Shown: one piece after another, positions 14,656-22,607 of the stretch | How positions within the stretch are numbered: the stretch's first letter is position 1 | How the letters are laid out: every line of letters begins with the position of its first letter | The notes under the pieces: model-generated | Told to the model about the DNA's origin: nothing | Databases searched by the model: none | The model's input: the letters and a program-made list of their open reading frames with translations, nothing else | Translations under genes and position numbers: made by a program | DNA from: an uncultured Muribaculaceae bacterium | GTDB taxonomy: Bacteria; Bacteroidota; Bacteroidia; Bacteroidales; Muribaculaceae | Length of the DNA: 42,574 nucleotides | Assembly (NCBI GenBank): GCA_910579845.1 | Contig: CAJTWL010000018.1 | Span: 1 to 42,574, forward strand | Reading direction: 5' to 3'

Positions 14656-15780
14656 ATGATAAAAATGGTTGACCTATATCCGCAATATGCCGAAATCCGG
14701 GCAGAGCTCGACAACTCAATCCGGAAGATAGTGCATGACTCCGCTTATATAAAAGGAGAGGAGATAGGCGAACTTGAAAAAAATCTTGCCAACCGTCTGA
14801 ACGTAAAACATTGTGTGACATGCGCCAACGGGACCGATGCAATCACACTCTCTCTGATGGCAATAGGTCTGGAACGCGGTGACGAAGTGATATTACCGGC
14901 ATTTTCATTTGCAGCTCCTGCCGAGGCAGTGATCCTCCTTGGAGGCAAGCCGGTGTTTGCCGAAGTCGATTCCTCGACCTTCAACATCGATTTGAAAAGT
15001 GTAGAAAGACTTATAACACCTCGCACCAAGGCTATAATCGCCGTCCACTTATTCGGACAGCCATGCGACATGAACGCACTTATGAGTATGGTCAGACACT
15101 CGGATATAAAAGTCATTGAAGACAACGCCCAGTCGCTCGGCTCCATATGTATTATGGATGGAAATAAAAGACAGTACGCCGGGACAATAGGCGACATCGG
15201 ATGCACTTCGTTTTTTCCCACCAAGCCTTTAGGAGCTTTCGGTGACGGAGGAGCAGTATTTACTGCAGACGATGATCTTGCAGAGCGAATCAGAGCCCTT
15301 GCCAGCCACGGACAAAGATATCGATATACACATACATACGTCGGCATCAATTCGCGTATTGACACAGTGCAGGCAGCTGTGCTTCTTGCAAAATTGCCTC
15401 TTCTGAGCCACTGGAACACAATGCGCATCGAGGCGGCAGACCGCTACTCGGAGAGTCTCGCATACATACCCGAAGTAAAAATTCCGAAAAAGTCGCTGTT
15501 TGCCACACATATCTTTCACCAATACACAATAAAAGTATCAGCGGATATGCGCGACCCTCTCCGTGTCTTTCTCAACAAAGCGGGAATTCAGACAATGGTA
15601 TATTACCCCACTGCGCTGCATCTGCAGCCGGCATACAGGAATATATGCGGACGCGACGCGGATTTGTCTGTCTCCGAAAATCTTTGCGACAGCGTGCTTT
15701 CACTGCCGATTTACTCCCATATATCAGGCGATACACAGAACAATATATACTCACATATCAAAAATTTCTTTAAAAAATAG
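14656..15780 (+). CDS. wbpE: UDP-3-keto-sugar aminotransferase (WbpE/WlbC type, DegT family)
   Basis: A 374-residue PLP-dependent DegT/DnrJ/EryC1 aminotransferase. It should convert the 3-keto product of WbpB to the 3-amino sugar with glutamate as donor. The PLP lysine is Lys190 (SFFPTKPLGAFGDGGA), and Asp156 in EDNAQ contacts the pyridine ring. CANGTDAITLSLMAIGL binds the PLP phosphate. The start MIKMVDLYPQY is typical of WbpE (usually written with a MVDL or FIDL start), so the ATG at 14665 is an alternative. It follows wbpB by 15 nt and precedes the acetyltransferase by 9 nt. Confidence 0.88.
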   Translation: MIKMVDLYPQYAEIRAELDNSIRKIVHDSAYIKGEEIGELEKNLANRLNVKHCVTCANGTDAITLSLMAIGLERGDEVILPAFSFAAPAEAVILLGGKPVFAEVDSSTFNIDLKSVERLITPRTKAIIAVHLFGQPCDMNALMSMVRHSDIKVIEDNAQSLGSICIMDGNKRQYAGTIGDIGCTSFFPTKPLGAFGDGGAVFTADDDLAERIRALASHGQRYRYTHTYVGINSRIDTVQAAVLLAKLPLLSHWNTMRIEAADRYSESLAYIPEVKIPKKSLFATHIFHQYTIKVSADMRDPLRVFLNKAGIQTMVYYPTALHLQPAYRNICGRDADLSVSENLCDSVLSLPIYSHISGDTQNNIYSHIKNFFKK

Positions 15781-15789
15781 GCAAGACCT

Positions 15790-16368
15790 ATGCAGCATAC
15801 CGAGACTTTCATACATCATACATCTGTAGTGGATGAAGGCGCCATAATCGGCGGTGGATGCAAGATATGGCATTTTTCACATATTTACGCCGGTGCGGTT
15901 ATCGGCGAAGGATGCAATATCGGACAGAATGTGATGGTTGCGTCGGACGTGATATTGGGTAAAAACGTCAAGGTACAGAACAACGTATCAATATATTCGG
16001 GCGTAGTCTGTGAGGATAATGTTTTTTTAGGACCGTCGTGCGTTTTTACCAATGTGCGCACGCCACGCAGCGAATTCCCGCGCCACAACCGCTTTGAAAA
16101 AACAACTGTAGGTCAGGGAGCCACTGTAGGGGCAAACGCCACCATAGTCTGCGGAGTGAAAATCGGGCAATATGCCTTTATAGGAGCCGGCGCCGTCGTG
16201 ACGCGGACGGTTCCCGACTATGCTCTGGTAAGCGGAAATCCCGCTCGGCAGACAGGTTGGGTAAGCCGCCACGGCTGCAGGCTCCGATTTGATAATGACG
16301 GAATGGCTGTCTGTCCTGAATCCGGAATCAGTTATCGTCTCCTGAACAATCATATATATGTCGAATAA
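15790..16368 (+). CDS. wbpD: UDP-3-amino-sugar N-acetyltransferase (WbpD/WlbB type)
   Basis: A 192-residue left-handed beta-helix acyltransferase made of hexapeptide repeats (about 12-160, for example GAVIGEGCNIGQNVMVAS, then GATVGANATIVCGVKIG and YAFIGAGAVVTRTVPDYALV). It should acetylate the 3-amino group with acetyl-CoA, giving UDP-2,3-diacetamido-glucuronic acid. The CVFTNV block with PRSEFPRHN after it and the ending GNPARQTGWVSRHGCRL are strongly WbpD/WlbB-like. After residue 172 there is a short extra strand pair with a Cys (MAVCPESG). The last 11 nt overlap the start of the 6-dehydrogenase gene, giving translational coupling. Confidence 0.88.
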   Translation: MQHTETFIHHTSVVDEGAIIGGGCKIWHFSHIYAGAVIGEGCNIGQNVMVASDVILGKNVKVQNNVSIYSGVVCEDNVFLGPSCVFTNVRTPRSEFPRHNRFEKTTVGQGATVGANATIVCGVKIGQYAFIGAGAVVTRTVPDYALVSGNPARQTGWVSRHGCRLRFDNDGMAVCPESGISYRLLNNHIYVE

Positions 16369-17635
16369 TATAGATTTCAATATATACAACCGTCTCTTAT
16401 CGGGCAGCACACGCATGGTCGTTGTCGGAATCGGCTATGTCGGAAGCGCCGTGCTTATGGAATTCTCAAAATTCTACAGCACTGCAGGATATGACCGTGA
16501 TGCATCAGTAATAGAGGGATACAGGGAAATTGCAGGTAAAAACACCGAATTGTCTCAGTATGAAGAAATTCTTAAGAAGGCTTCGTTCTATATAATAACA
16601 GTCGGCACTCCTGTCGACGACCTAAAACAGCCGGACCTCAGAGAGCTGACAAGTGCCACCCGCACTGTCGGCAGACATCTTAAACCGGGAGATTATGTGG
16701 TATATGAATCCACGGTATATCCCGGATGCACCGAATCTGTGTGCATCCCTCTTCTCGAAAACATTTCGGGGCTGAAAGTCGGGAAAGAGTTTAAGGTTGG
16801 ATATTCTCCCGAACGTATTAATCCTGGAGATGATTCGCATACATTCGCAAATACAGAAAAAATAGTTTCCGCCAATGACACGGAGGCTCTTGAAGAAATC
16901 CATAAGGTATATTCCGAAGCTGTCAAAGCCCGTATATGCCGTGCTTCCTCAATCAGAGTTGCTGAAGCTTCCAAGATAACGGAAAATGTACAGCGAGCCG
17001 TAAACATAGCCTTAATGAACGAGCTTCACAAGCTTTTTTCGCGAATGGACATAGACATGTCCGAAGTACGCAAACTTGCCTCCACCAAATGGAACTTCGT
17101 GGATTGTCAAGCCGGACTTGTGGGAGGGCACTGCATTCCGGTCGACCCATACTACCTTATTTCCGAGGCATCACAATTCGGTGAAAGACTACCGGTTACG
17201 GAATCTGCATGCGACATCAATGAAGGAATGGCCGCATATATCGCCGACACGATATGCCGTTTGTCACCAAAACACGTAGATTCATCAAAAATACGTGTAC
17301 TTGTCATGGGAATCACATATAAGCCGGACACGGATGACATTCGCAACTCGCAGGTTGCCCGGCTGTGCCGTCTGCTCACCGAAAAATCAATGGAGGTGCA
17401 TGTAACCGACCCATACGCCAACCCCGTAAAAGTCAAAAACGTTTTCGGAATCGAATTGCATACAGAGCCTCAGGCACCATACGATGTCATAGTACTTGCC
17501 GTAGGACATAAATCCTACAAGGTTTATGACGACAGATTCTTCCGCACGCTGTCACGTTCGAAAGAGTCCCTGTTTGTGGATATCGGAAACCACTATAGAG
17601 GCAAAATCAAATCGATAGTCTATCAGGGAATCTGA
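16358..17635 (+). CDS. wbpA: UDP-GlcNAc 6-dehydrogenase (WbpA/TviB type)
   Basis: A 425-residue UDP-sugar dehydrogenase that should oxidise C6 of UDP-GlcNAc in two steps to the uronic acid, using NAD+. VVGIGYVGSAV (22-32) is the NAD-binding glycine loop. SPERINPGD (150-158) marks the TviB/WbpA branch, and the catalytic Cys259 lies in GLVGGHCIPVDPYYL. The C-terminal UDP-binding domain is present (GITYKPDTDDIRNSQ). It provides the first step of the pathway completed by WbpB, WbpE and WbpD although it comes fourth in the operon. It overlaps wbpD by 11 nt. The sequence cannot separate UDP-GlcNAc from UDP-GalNAc as substrate with certainty. Confidence 0.87.
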   Translation: MSNNIDFNIYNRLLSGSTRMVVVGIGYVGSAVLMEFSKFYSTAGYDRDASVIEGYREIAGKNTELSQYEEILKKASFYIITVGTPVDDLKQPDLRELTSATRTVGRHLKPGDYVVYESTVYPGCTESVCIPLLENISGLKVGKEFKVGYSPERINPGDDSHTFANTEKIVSANDTEALEEIHKVYSEAVKARICRASSIRVAEASKITENVQRAVNIALMNELHKLFSRMDIDMSEVRKLASTKWNFVDCQAGLVGGHCIPVDPYYLISEASQFGERLPVTESACDINEGMAAYIADTICRLSPKHVDSSKIRVLVMGITYKPDTDDIRNSQVARLCRLLTEKSMEVHVTDPYANPVKVKNVFGIELHTEPQAPYDVIVLAVGHKSYKVYDDRFFRTLSRSKESLFVDIGNHYRGKIKSIVYQGI

Positions 17636-17665
17636 AAAAAATCATAAATACCCGACCATATCGAT

Positions 17666-19150
17666 ATGAGATTGATTTCAGACAGAATACAGTTTCCGGG
17701 CAGAAAAACACGACAGGCGGCATGGATCGCTCTGTCAAATCTCCTGTCGTTCTGCATATCTCTTTTGCTGTCTGCCATATTGTCGCGACATCTGTCCCCG
17801 GTCGAATACGGCACTTTCAGACAAATCCTTTACGTCTACAATACATTGTTAATAATATTTTCTCTAGGGTTGCCGAAAGCCTATTCCTATTTTCTGGCAC
17901 GAATTCCCATAGAAGAAGGACGCGACACAATACGGAGACTCACCCTGATCTGTCTGACGCTTGCATCTGTTTTCTCCCTTGTGTTGTATCTGGGATCCGG
18001 CATAATAGCCGATGCTCTCCGCAATCCCGCACTCCGTAACGCCTTGAGACTGTTCGCAATAGTTCCACTGACACTGATGCCTGTACTCGGGGTTGAAAGC
18101 ACACTCGTAGTCTATAAAATGACCGGGAAAGTACTCCTATACGTAGTGATAACCCGTACACTGACCGTGCTGACCACGACCATACCTGTTTTAGGCGGAT
18201 TTGGCATAGATGGAGCACTGACAGGATTCACGGCATCCTCTGTAGTGACATGTGCGGCGGGTCTGGTCTGGTTGTCGGTTCCTTTTAGAAACGTTCGTTC
18301 ACGGAAGAGTAGCATTACGATAAGGGAGATTATGCATTTTTCCATGCCGGTGCTCTATTCAGGAATCTATGGATTTATAATAGGCTCCGCCAGCCAGTTC
18401 TTTATAAGTCGCTACTTCGGGGTTGAGGATTTCGCCGTTTTTGCCAACGGTTACCGCGAACTCCCTTTCGCAAGCATGGTTATAGGCGCGGTGTCAGCAA
18501 TCCTTCTTCCGGAATTCTCAAATATGGCAAAAAAAGGGAAAAGCGGTGCTGAATTTCTGGCGATGTGGGAAAACACAGTGTTAAAATCGTCAATGGTCAT
18601 ATATCCGCTGTCTCTGTTTTTCTTCATTTTTGCTCCGGAAATCATCAACTTCCTATATGGCGACGGATATGCCCGGTCAGTCCCTCTGTTCCGTATAGTC
18701 ACCATAATCAACCTCTGCCGCATAGTACCCTACGGTCCCCTTCTTTTCGCCGTGGGCAAAGGGAATCTTTTCGCCAACGCCCATATGGTCACGGCCATAC
18801 TGATAGTTACCATGGAGACGGCATGCGTCAAGCTGTTTCCCTCTGTCGAGACGATTGCCGCCATTGCATCACTGTGCACTGTCTTCTGTCTTGCCATAAT
18901 GCTAAAGGGCGTGGCCGACACACTCGGAACCACCTTTATAAAAGTAATGCCATGGTATCGGATGCTGAAGATCCTTGCAATTTCCATAGCGACGGCGTCT
19001 GTCTCAAGACTGGCAGTCATGGGAATCGGGCTGAATAATGCTTTTGTGGCGCTGCTTGCCGGATTTACCGTATTCTCTATTCTATATATTACCGTCGCCA
19101 ATTTAGCGGGCACCGACTACCTTTCCATCTTAAAATTACGTACAAGATGA
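17666..19150 (+). CDS. Polysaccharide flippase (Wzx-like, MATE/MOP superfamily)
   Basis: A 494-residue membrane protein with about 12-14 hydrophobic helices and the Wzx-type start (TRQAAWIALSNLLSFCISLLLSAILSRHLSPVEYGTFRQ). It should move a lipid-linked oligosaccharide repeat to the periplasmic face. It follows the nucleotide-sugar genes by 30 nt, and its stop overlaps a would-be start codon of the next gene (ATGA at 19147-19150), which is broken after about 14 codons. No glycosyltransferase or polymerase gene is present in the cluster, so its substrate assembly must be encoded elsewhere or has been lost. Confidence 0.88.
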   Translation: MRLISDRIQFPGRKTRQAAWIALSNLLSFCISLLLSAILSRHLSPVEYGTFRQILYVYNTLLIIFSLGLPKAYSYFLARIPIEEGRDTIRRLTLICLTLASVFSLVLYLGSGIIADALRNPALRNALRLFAIVPLTLMPVLGVESTLVVYKMTGKVLLYVVITRTLTVLTTTIPVLGGFGIDGALTGFTASSVVTCAAGLVWLSVPFRNVRSRKSSITIREIMHFSMPVLYSGIYGFIIGSASQFFISRYFGVEDFAVFANGYRELPFASMVIGAVSAILLPEFSNMAKKGKSGAEFLAMWENTVLKSSMVIYPLSLFFFIFAPEIINFLYGDGYARSVPLFRIVTIINLCRIVPYGPLLFAVGKGNLFANAHMVTAILIVTMETACVKLFPSVETIAAIASLCTVFCLAIMLKGVADTLGTTFIKVMPWYRMLKILAISIATASVSRLAVMGIGLNNAFVALLAGFTVFSILYITVANLAGTDYLSILKLRTR

Positions 19151-19206
19151 ATATCCTTATAATATGCGTGCATTTTTATCCTAATAATAAAATCTTATCA
19201 TTATAA
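19147..19206 (+). pseudogene. First codons of a lost glycosyltransferase
   Basis: The ATG overlaps the flippase TGA in the usual operon manner and reads MNILIICVHFYPNN before losing similarity and stopping at 19204-19206. This start is very typical of GT4-family glycosyltransferases. The rest of the gene is missing. The break falls at an imperfect direct repeat (ATAATAAAATCTTATCA and ATAATAAAACCTCATCG, about 19185-19222). Confidence 0.55.
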
Positions 19207-19273
19207 TAAAACCTCATCGTCCCGACTCAATGCTTTTACAAAATATTTTAAGGAAACCGGACTTGCGTACCGG

Positions 19274-20245
19274 TCAGATAAGAACGATATAAGCTACATA
19301 GAGAAGAATGAGCAATGCCCCCTCTATACGGGTTATTGTACGCTTCTTGTAAACCTGACCCGAGAGCCAGAAAAGGACACTCGCTGCCGTCAGAACCGAC
19401 AGGTCAAACACACCTATCGAGCCGAACGGCAACGGTTTTATTACCGAAGTTATTCCGAGTACAAGAAAAATATTGAAGATATTGCTACCTATGACATTGC
19501 CGACAGCCATGTCAGGCTTACCTTTCACGGCTGCAACAACAGATGTGGCGAGTTCCGGCAATGAGGTACCGGCAGCGACGATGGTCAGCCCAATAAGGGT
19601 CTCGCTCATTCCCAATGCACGAGCTATTCCGGTAGCTCCCGCTACAAATCTGTCACCTCCGTATACAAGAGCCGCGAGTCCGCCGACAATAAAAAACATC
19701 ATCTTCCATAATGGCATAAACTTTTGTCCGGAATCCTTACCCTGCATCGCAGTTTCACGCTGTGAATCCGTATTGTGATTCACCGTCGCGAATGTGTAAC
19801 GCATATAAATGACAAAGAAGAGAAGAAGCAATATTCCCGCACTTCTGCTCACTATTGCAGGCTGACCTTCATCTATAATCGGAGCCAACCCAAGTGCCAG
19901 AAGAACTGTCGAGGATAGGATCACAAACGGGATGTCTGTTTTAAGCACCGACGATGACACCTTTATCGGAGAGATAAGTGCTGTCACTCCGATTATCATG
20001 CATGCATTGAAGATATTGCTTCCGACTACGTTACCGATTGCAAGTCCTGTATTGCCGCCGATGGCTGAGAGCACAGATATGGCAAGTTCGGGAGCGGATG
20101 TGCCGAATGCCACAACCGTCAAACCTATCACAAGATCCGACATGCCCCATTTACGTGCAAGAGCAGAAGCCCCGTCAGTCAGAAAATTCGCACCTCCGAG
20201 AATCAACACAAGTCCTGCGACAAACCATAATATATCCACTATCAT
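19274..20245 (-). CDS. CaCA-family Ca2+/Na+ antiporter (YrbG-like)
   Basis: A 323-residue inner-membrane cation exchanger with about 10 helices in two inverted halves. The two ion-binding alpha repeats are obvious: GLTVVAFGTSAPELAISV with GNVVGSNIFN in the first half, and GLTIVAAGTSLPELATSVVA with GNVIGSNIFN in the second. Members exchange Ca2+ for Na+ or H+. The length is normal for bacterial YrbG/MaX-type proteins. It is transcribed toward the end of the polysaccharide cluster and appears to stand alone. I see no clear promoter in 20246-20411. Confidence 0.93.
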   Translation of the reverse strand: MIVDILWFVAGLVLILGGANFLTDGASALARKWGMSDLVIGLTVVAFGTSAPELAISVLSAIGGNTGLAIGNVVGSNIFNACMIIGVTALISPIKVSSSVLKTDIPFVILSSTVLLALGLAPIIDEGQPAIVSRSAGILLLLFFVIYMRYTFATVNHNTDSQRETAMQGKDSGQKFMPLWKMMFFIVGGLAALVYGGDRFVAGATGIARALGMSETLIGLTIVAAGTSLPELATSVVAAVKGKPDMAVGNVIGSNIFNIFLVLGITSVIKPLPFGSIGVFDLSVLTAASVLFWLSGQVYKKRTITRIEGALLILLYVAYIVLI

Positions 20246-20411
20246 ATAAGTAAGTATTTAAATTAAAACGATATGTGTAAGTGATTTTTCACCAGTTACT
20301 TATTCCGTTGGCTCCCCGTGCGCCCCACGATGCGGATAACCTATAAAACCAGAAGGGAAAGACCGGAAATATAAACCTGTTATAATCCTGTCACGGTTTG
20401 GAATATACACT

Positions 20412-21413
20412 TCATTCGTACACTTTATCGGAGACGTTGCCACGCTTTAAACGTTTAAGGTCTCTGTCTAGTTCCTTTATGCTTTCAAGTTGGGCGAGTT
20501 GCTTTTGCTCCGCTTGGTAGAGGTGATATTCCTTTTCAGCTTTGGCTAATGCAAGTTCATGCTTTATTCGCCCGGCTGTCTCAAGTATATTATGCCCGTT
20601 CATCGTAAGGAGCATATCAAGTTTCTCAACCCAATCTTTCATATACATCACGCGATGATTCAAGGCTTGGGTCTCAGCAAAAGCAAGGTATTGCTCGACT
20701 ATAAGTTTCAGATTTTGAAGTTCTGTCTCATTAAGATAGTTTTTACCTGTCGCTATGTCACATTTTCGGACTTTTCCTGGCTTGGACATGGATTGAAGTC
20801 CCATGTTTGGAAGACAGTGATTGGCTCTGTAATATACAAGCTGTGCCGCTGTCTGACCGCTTACAGCCCAAAGCAGCTTGTTCTGTACCTTCTTGAAAAA
20901 GTCAAGTGTGATTTGATCATTTGGGTCATAGTCCTTACTAAGACGATAAATATCCTTCACTTGTTGATAGAATACCTTCTCCTCAATCCTTATTTCACGG
21001 ATGCGTTCAAGAAGTTCCTTGAAATAATTCATGGACGAACCACTCTTGAACCTCTCATCATTGAGAGCAAAGCCTTTGATAATGTAGTCCCGGAGGCGTT
21101 GTGTAGCCCAAATACGGAATTGAGTGCCTTGGTGGGACTTTACCCTATATCCTACGGAAATGATAACATCAAGATTATAGTAGTTTGTTGGTTTTGTAGA
21201 AAAATCGGAAATTCCGATTTTTCTTTTGGTTTCACTTTCTCGCAATTCTCCTTCAGAGTATGCATTGAGAATGTGCTCATTGACTGTAGATCTGGATTTG
21301 CCAAACAGTTCAGACATTTGGTCGATTGACAGCCATACGGTTTCATCGGCAAAAAGGACATCGACTTTTATTATACCATCCTCAGACTTGTATATTACAA
21401 TTTCATCATTCAT
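20412..21413 (-). CDS. RhuM-family protein
   Basis: A 333-residue RhuM (virulence RhuM, originally from a Salmonella pathogenicity island) family protein. It begins MNDEIVIYKSEDGIIKVDVLFADETVWLS, contains a helix-turn-helix-like segment (IDQMSELFGKSRSTVNEHI) and the strongly conserved block NYYNLDVIISVGYRVKSHQGTQFRIWATQRLRDYIIKGFALN. The C-terminal part is a long helical, probably coiled-coil region. I use the ATG at 21413; a GTG at 21434 is possible. The function is unknown. Such genes are usually carried on islands, and this one lies 345 nt from a tRNA gene, consistent with a transferred insert. It has its own promoter and a structured leader. Confidence 0.87.
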   Translation of the reverse strand: MNDEIVIYKSEDGIIKVDVLFADETVWLSIDQMSELFGKSRSTVNEHILNAYSEGELRESETKRKIGISDFSTKPTNYYNLDVIISVGYRVKSHQGTQFRIWATQRLRDYIIKGFALNDERFKSGSSMNYFKELLERIREIRIEEKVFYQQVKDIYRLSKDYDPNDQITLDFFKKVQNKLLWAVSGQTAAQLVYYRANHCLPNMGLQSMSKPGKVRKCDIATGKNYLNETELQNLKLIVEQYLAFAETQALNHRVMYMKDWVEKLDMLLTMNGHNILETAGRIKHELALAKAEKEYHLYQAEQKQLAQLESIKELDRDLKRLKRGNVSDKVYE

Positions 21414-21442
21414 AACAACAAAAACATCGTCCACAGTTTCAT

Positions 21443-21512
21443 GCCTCTATAATGTGACGCTCAGAGGCACTACTTCCGCAGTCGAGTCGAATATCTTTCG
21501 TGAGAGCGTCAC
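21443..21512 (-). promoter_or_regulatory. Structured leader of the RhuM gene
   Basis: Two inverted repeats overlap in the untranslated leader: GTGACGCTC (21454-21462) with GAGCGTCAC (21504-21512), nine perfect pairs; and GCCTCT (21443-21448) with AGAGGC (21463-21468), six pairs. The second encloses one arm of the first, so the two hairpins cannot form together without a pseudoknot. This suggests a switchable leader; it is inference. Confidence 0.5.
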
Positions 21513-21523
21513 CAATCACAATG

Positions 21524-21555
21524 CAAAGGTAATAAACGCGTATAACATCTGCAAA
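21524..21555 (-). promoter_or_regulatory. Promoter of the RhuM gene
   Basis: Minus strand: TTTG (21552-21555), a 20-nt spacer and TACCTTTG (21524-21531), an exact consensus match. The predicted start is near 21519, giving a leader of about 106 nt. Confidence 0.75.
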
Positions 21556-21712
21556 GTGTCACGATCTGTAGCAGGTTATACAAAAACTTGACTGACCGCT
21601 TCGTGCGTTGCTTCGAGTTAGACCCGGAAAAACTCATGAGACATTGGAAAAGAACACTTAAAATATCTTCAAGTAGATTCTGAGGGGCAAATGAGGAGCG
21701 ATTTATAAATAA

Positions 21713-21753
21713 CGAAAACGCAATTAATTATAAAATAATTAATTGCGTTTTCG
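21713..21753 (-). terminator. Perfect 19-bp inverted repeat after tRNA-Arg
   Basis: The arms 21713-21731 and 21735-21753 are perfectly complementary with a 3-nt loop; the stem is AT-rich, capped outside by CGAAAACGC. It begins 6 nt after the tRNA 3' end and is the likely terminator of the tRNA transcript. The T content after the stem is modest. Confidence 0.7.
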
Positions 21754-21758
21754 TCACG

Positions 21759-21830
21759 TATCCCCGTAGGGAGTCGAACCCTAATCGTCGGAACCGGAAT
21801 CCGATATTCTATCCATTGAACTACGGGGAC
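21759..21830 (-). tRNA. tRNA-Arg(CCG)
   Basis: A 72-nt cloverleaf on the minus strand. The acceptor stem pairs GTCCCCG with CGGGGAT, ending in a G-U pair, with A as discriminator. The anticodon stem TCGGA/TCCGA encloses the loop TTCCGGT, anticodon CCG. The T-arm has GGTTCGACTCC. CCA is not encoded. A terminator-like hairpin follows. Confidence 0.93.
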
Positions 21831-21911
21831 TAATTTTCTACAAAGTTAGCATTTTTGGCTCAGCAAGCAAATTTTTTTGTTAACTTCGTGTTACCTTAGA
21901 TACGCAGCGTC

Positions 21912-22580
21912 ATGAATGTAAAGATTGAAGCGGGATGGAAAGAGGCACTCTCCCCCGAATTTGACAAGCCTTATTTTGTCAGTCTCACTGACATGGTCAG
22001 AAAAGAATATGCCAATCCGGGTGTATCCGTATATCCGCCAGCGTCCAAAATATTCTCAGCCTTTGACACGACACCCTTCTCACAAGTGCGTGTAGTGATT
22101 ATCGGGCAAGATCCTTATCATGGACCAGGACAAGCCAACGGACTATGTTTCTCCGTCAATCCGGGTATAGAGATTCCCCCTTCACTGCGCAACATATTTA
22201 AAGAAATCGAGGACGATCTCGGAATACCGGCTCCTGCAGACGGAAATCTTTCACGCTGGGCATGCCAAGGGGTATTCCTGCTTAACGCAACCCTGACTGT
22301 ACGCGCCCACAACCCCAAATCGCATGCCGGCTGCGGATGGGAAACCTTTACCGATGCAGCCGTAAGAGCACTTGCGGAAACCCGAGAGCATCTTGTATTC
22401 ATGTTATGGGGCTCCGATGCCATACGCAAGGGATCGTTCATTGACCGCGACCGGCACCTCGTCCTTACGGCACCACACCCCTCCCCTCTCTCGGCTTACC
22501 GTGGCTTTTTCGGCTGCAGACATTTCTCCAAAGCCAACGAATATCTTAAGATACACGGATATGAGCCAATAAACTGGTAA
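21912..22580 (+). CDS. ung: Uracil-DNA glycosylase
   Basis: A 222-residue family-1 uracil-DNA glycosylase that removes uracil from DNA at the start of base-excision repair. The water-activating motif GQDPYHG contains Asp67 and His70, and the second motif HPSPLSAYRGF contains the catalytic His189; LLNATLTVRAHNP is the uracil-binding strand. The length is normal. It is followed after 27 nt by the DUF5103 gene on the same strand and lies on the opposite strand from the tRNA-Arg gene. Confidence 0.97.
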   Translation: MNVKIEAGWKEALSPEFDKPYFVSLTDMVRKEYANPGVSVYPPASKIFSAFDTTPFSQVRVVIIGQDPYHGPGQANGLCFSVNPGIEIPPSLRNIFKEIEDDLGIPAPADGNLSRWACQGVFLLNATLTVRAHNPKSHAGCGWETFTDAAVRALAETREHLVFMLWGSDAIRKGSFIDRDRHLVLTAPHPSPLSAYRGFFGCRHFSKANEYLKIHGYEPINW

Positions 22581-22607
22581 CCACTTTTTCGGCTTCATTC
22601 AACAAAA

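Noticed and set aside
14745..15428. Long minus-strand open frame of 227 codons inside the aminotransferase gene
   Set aside because: It is a shadow of a clearly coding gene on the plus strand, with no family resemblance.
20300..20340. Possible second copy of the tRNA-Arg end (TCCCCGT) as an attachment site
   Set aside because: Only seven bases match, which is expected by chance.
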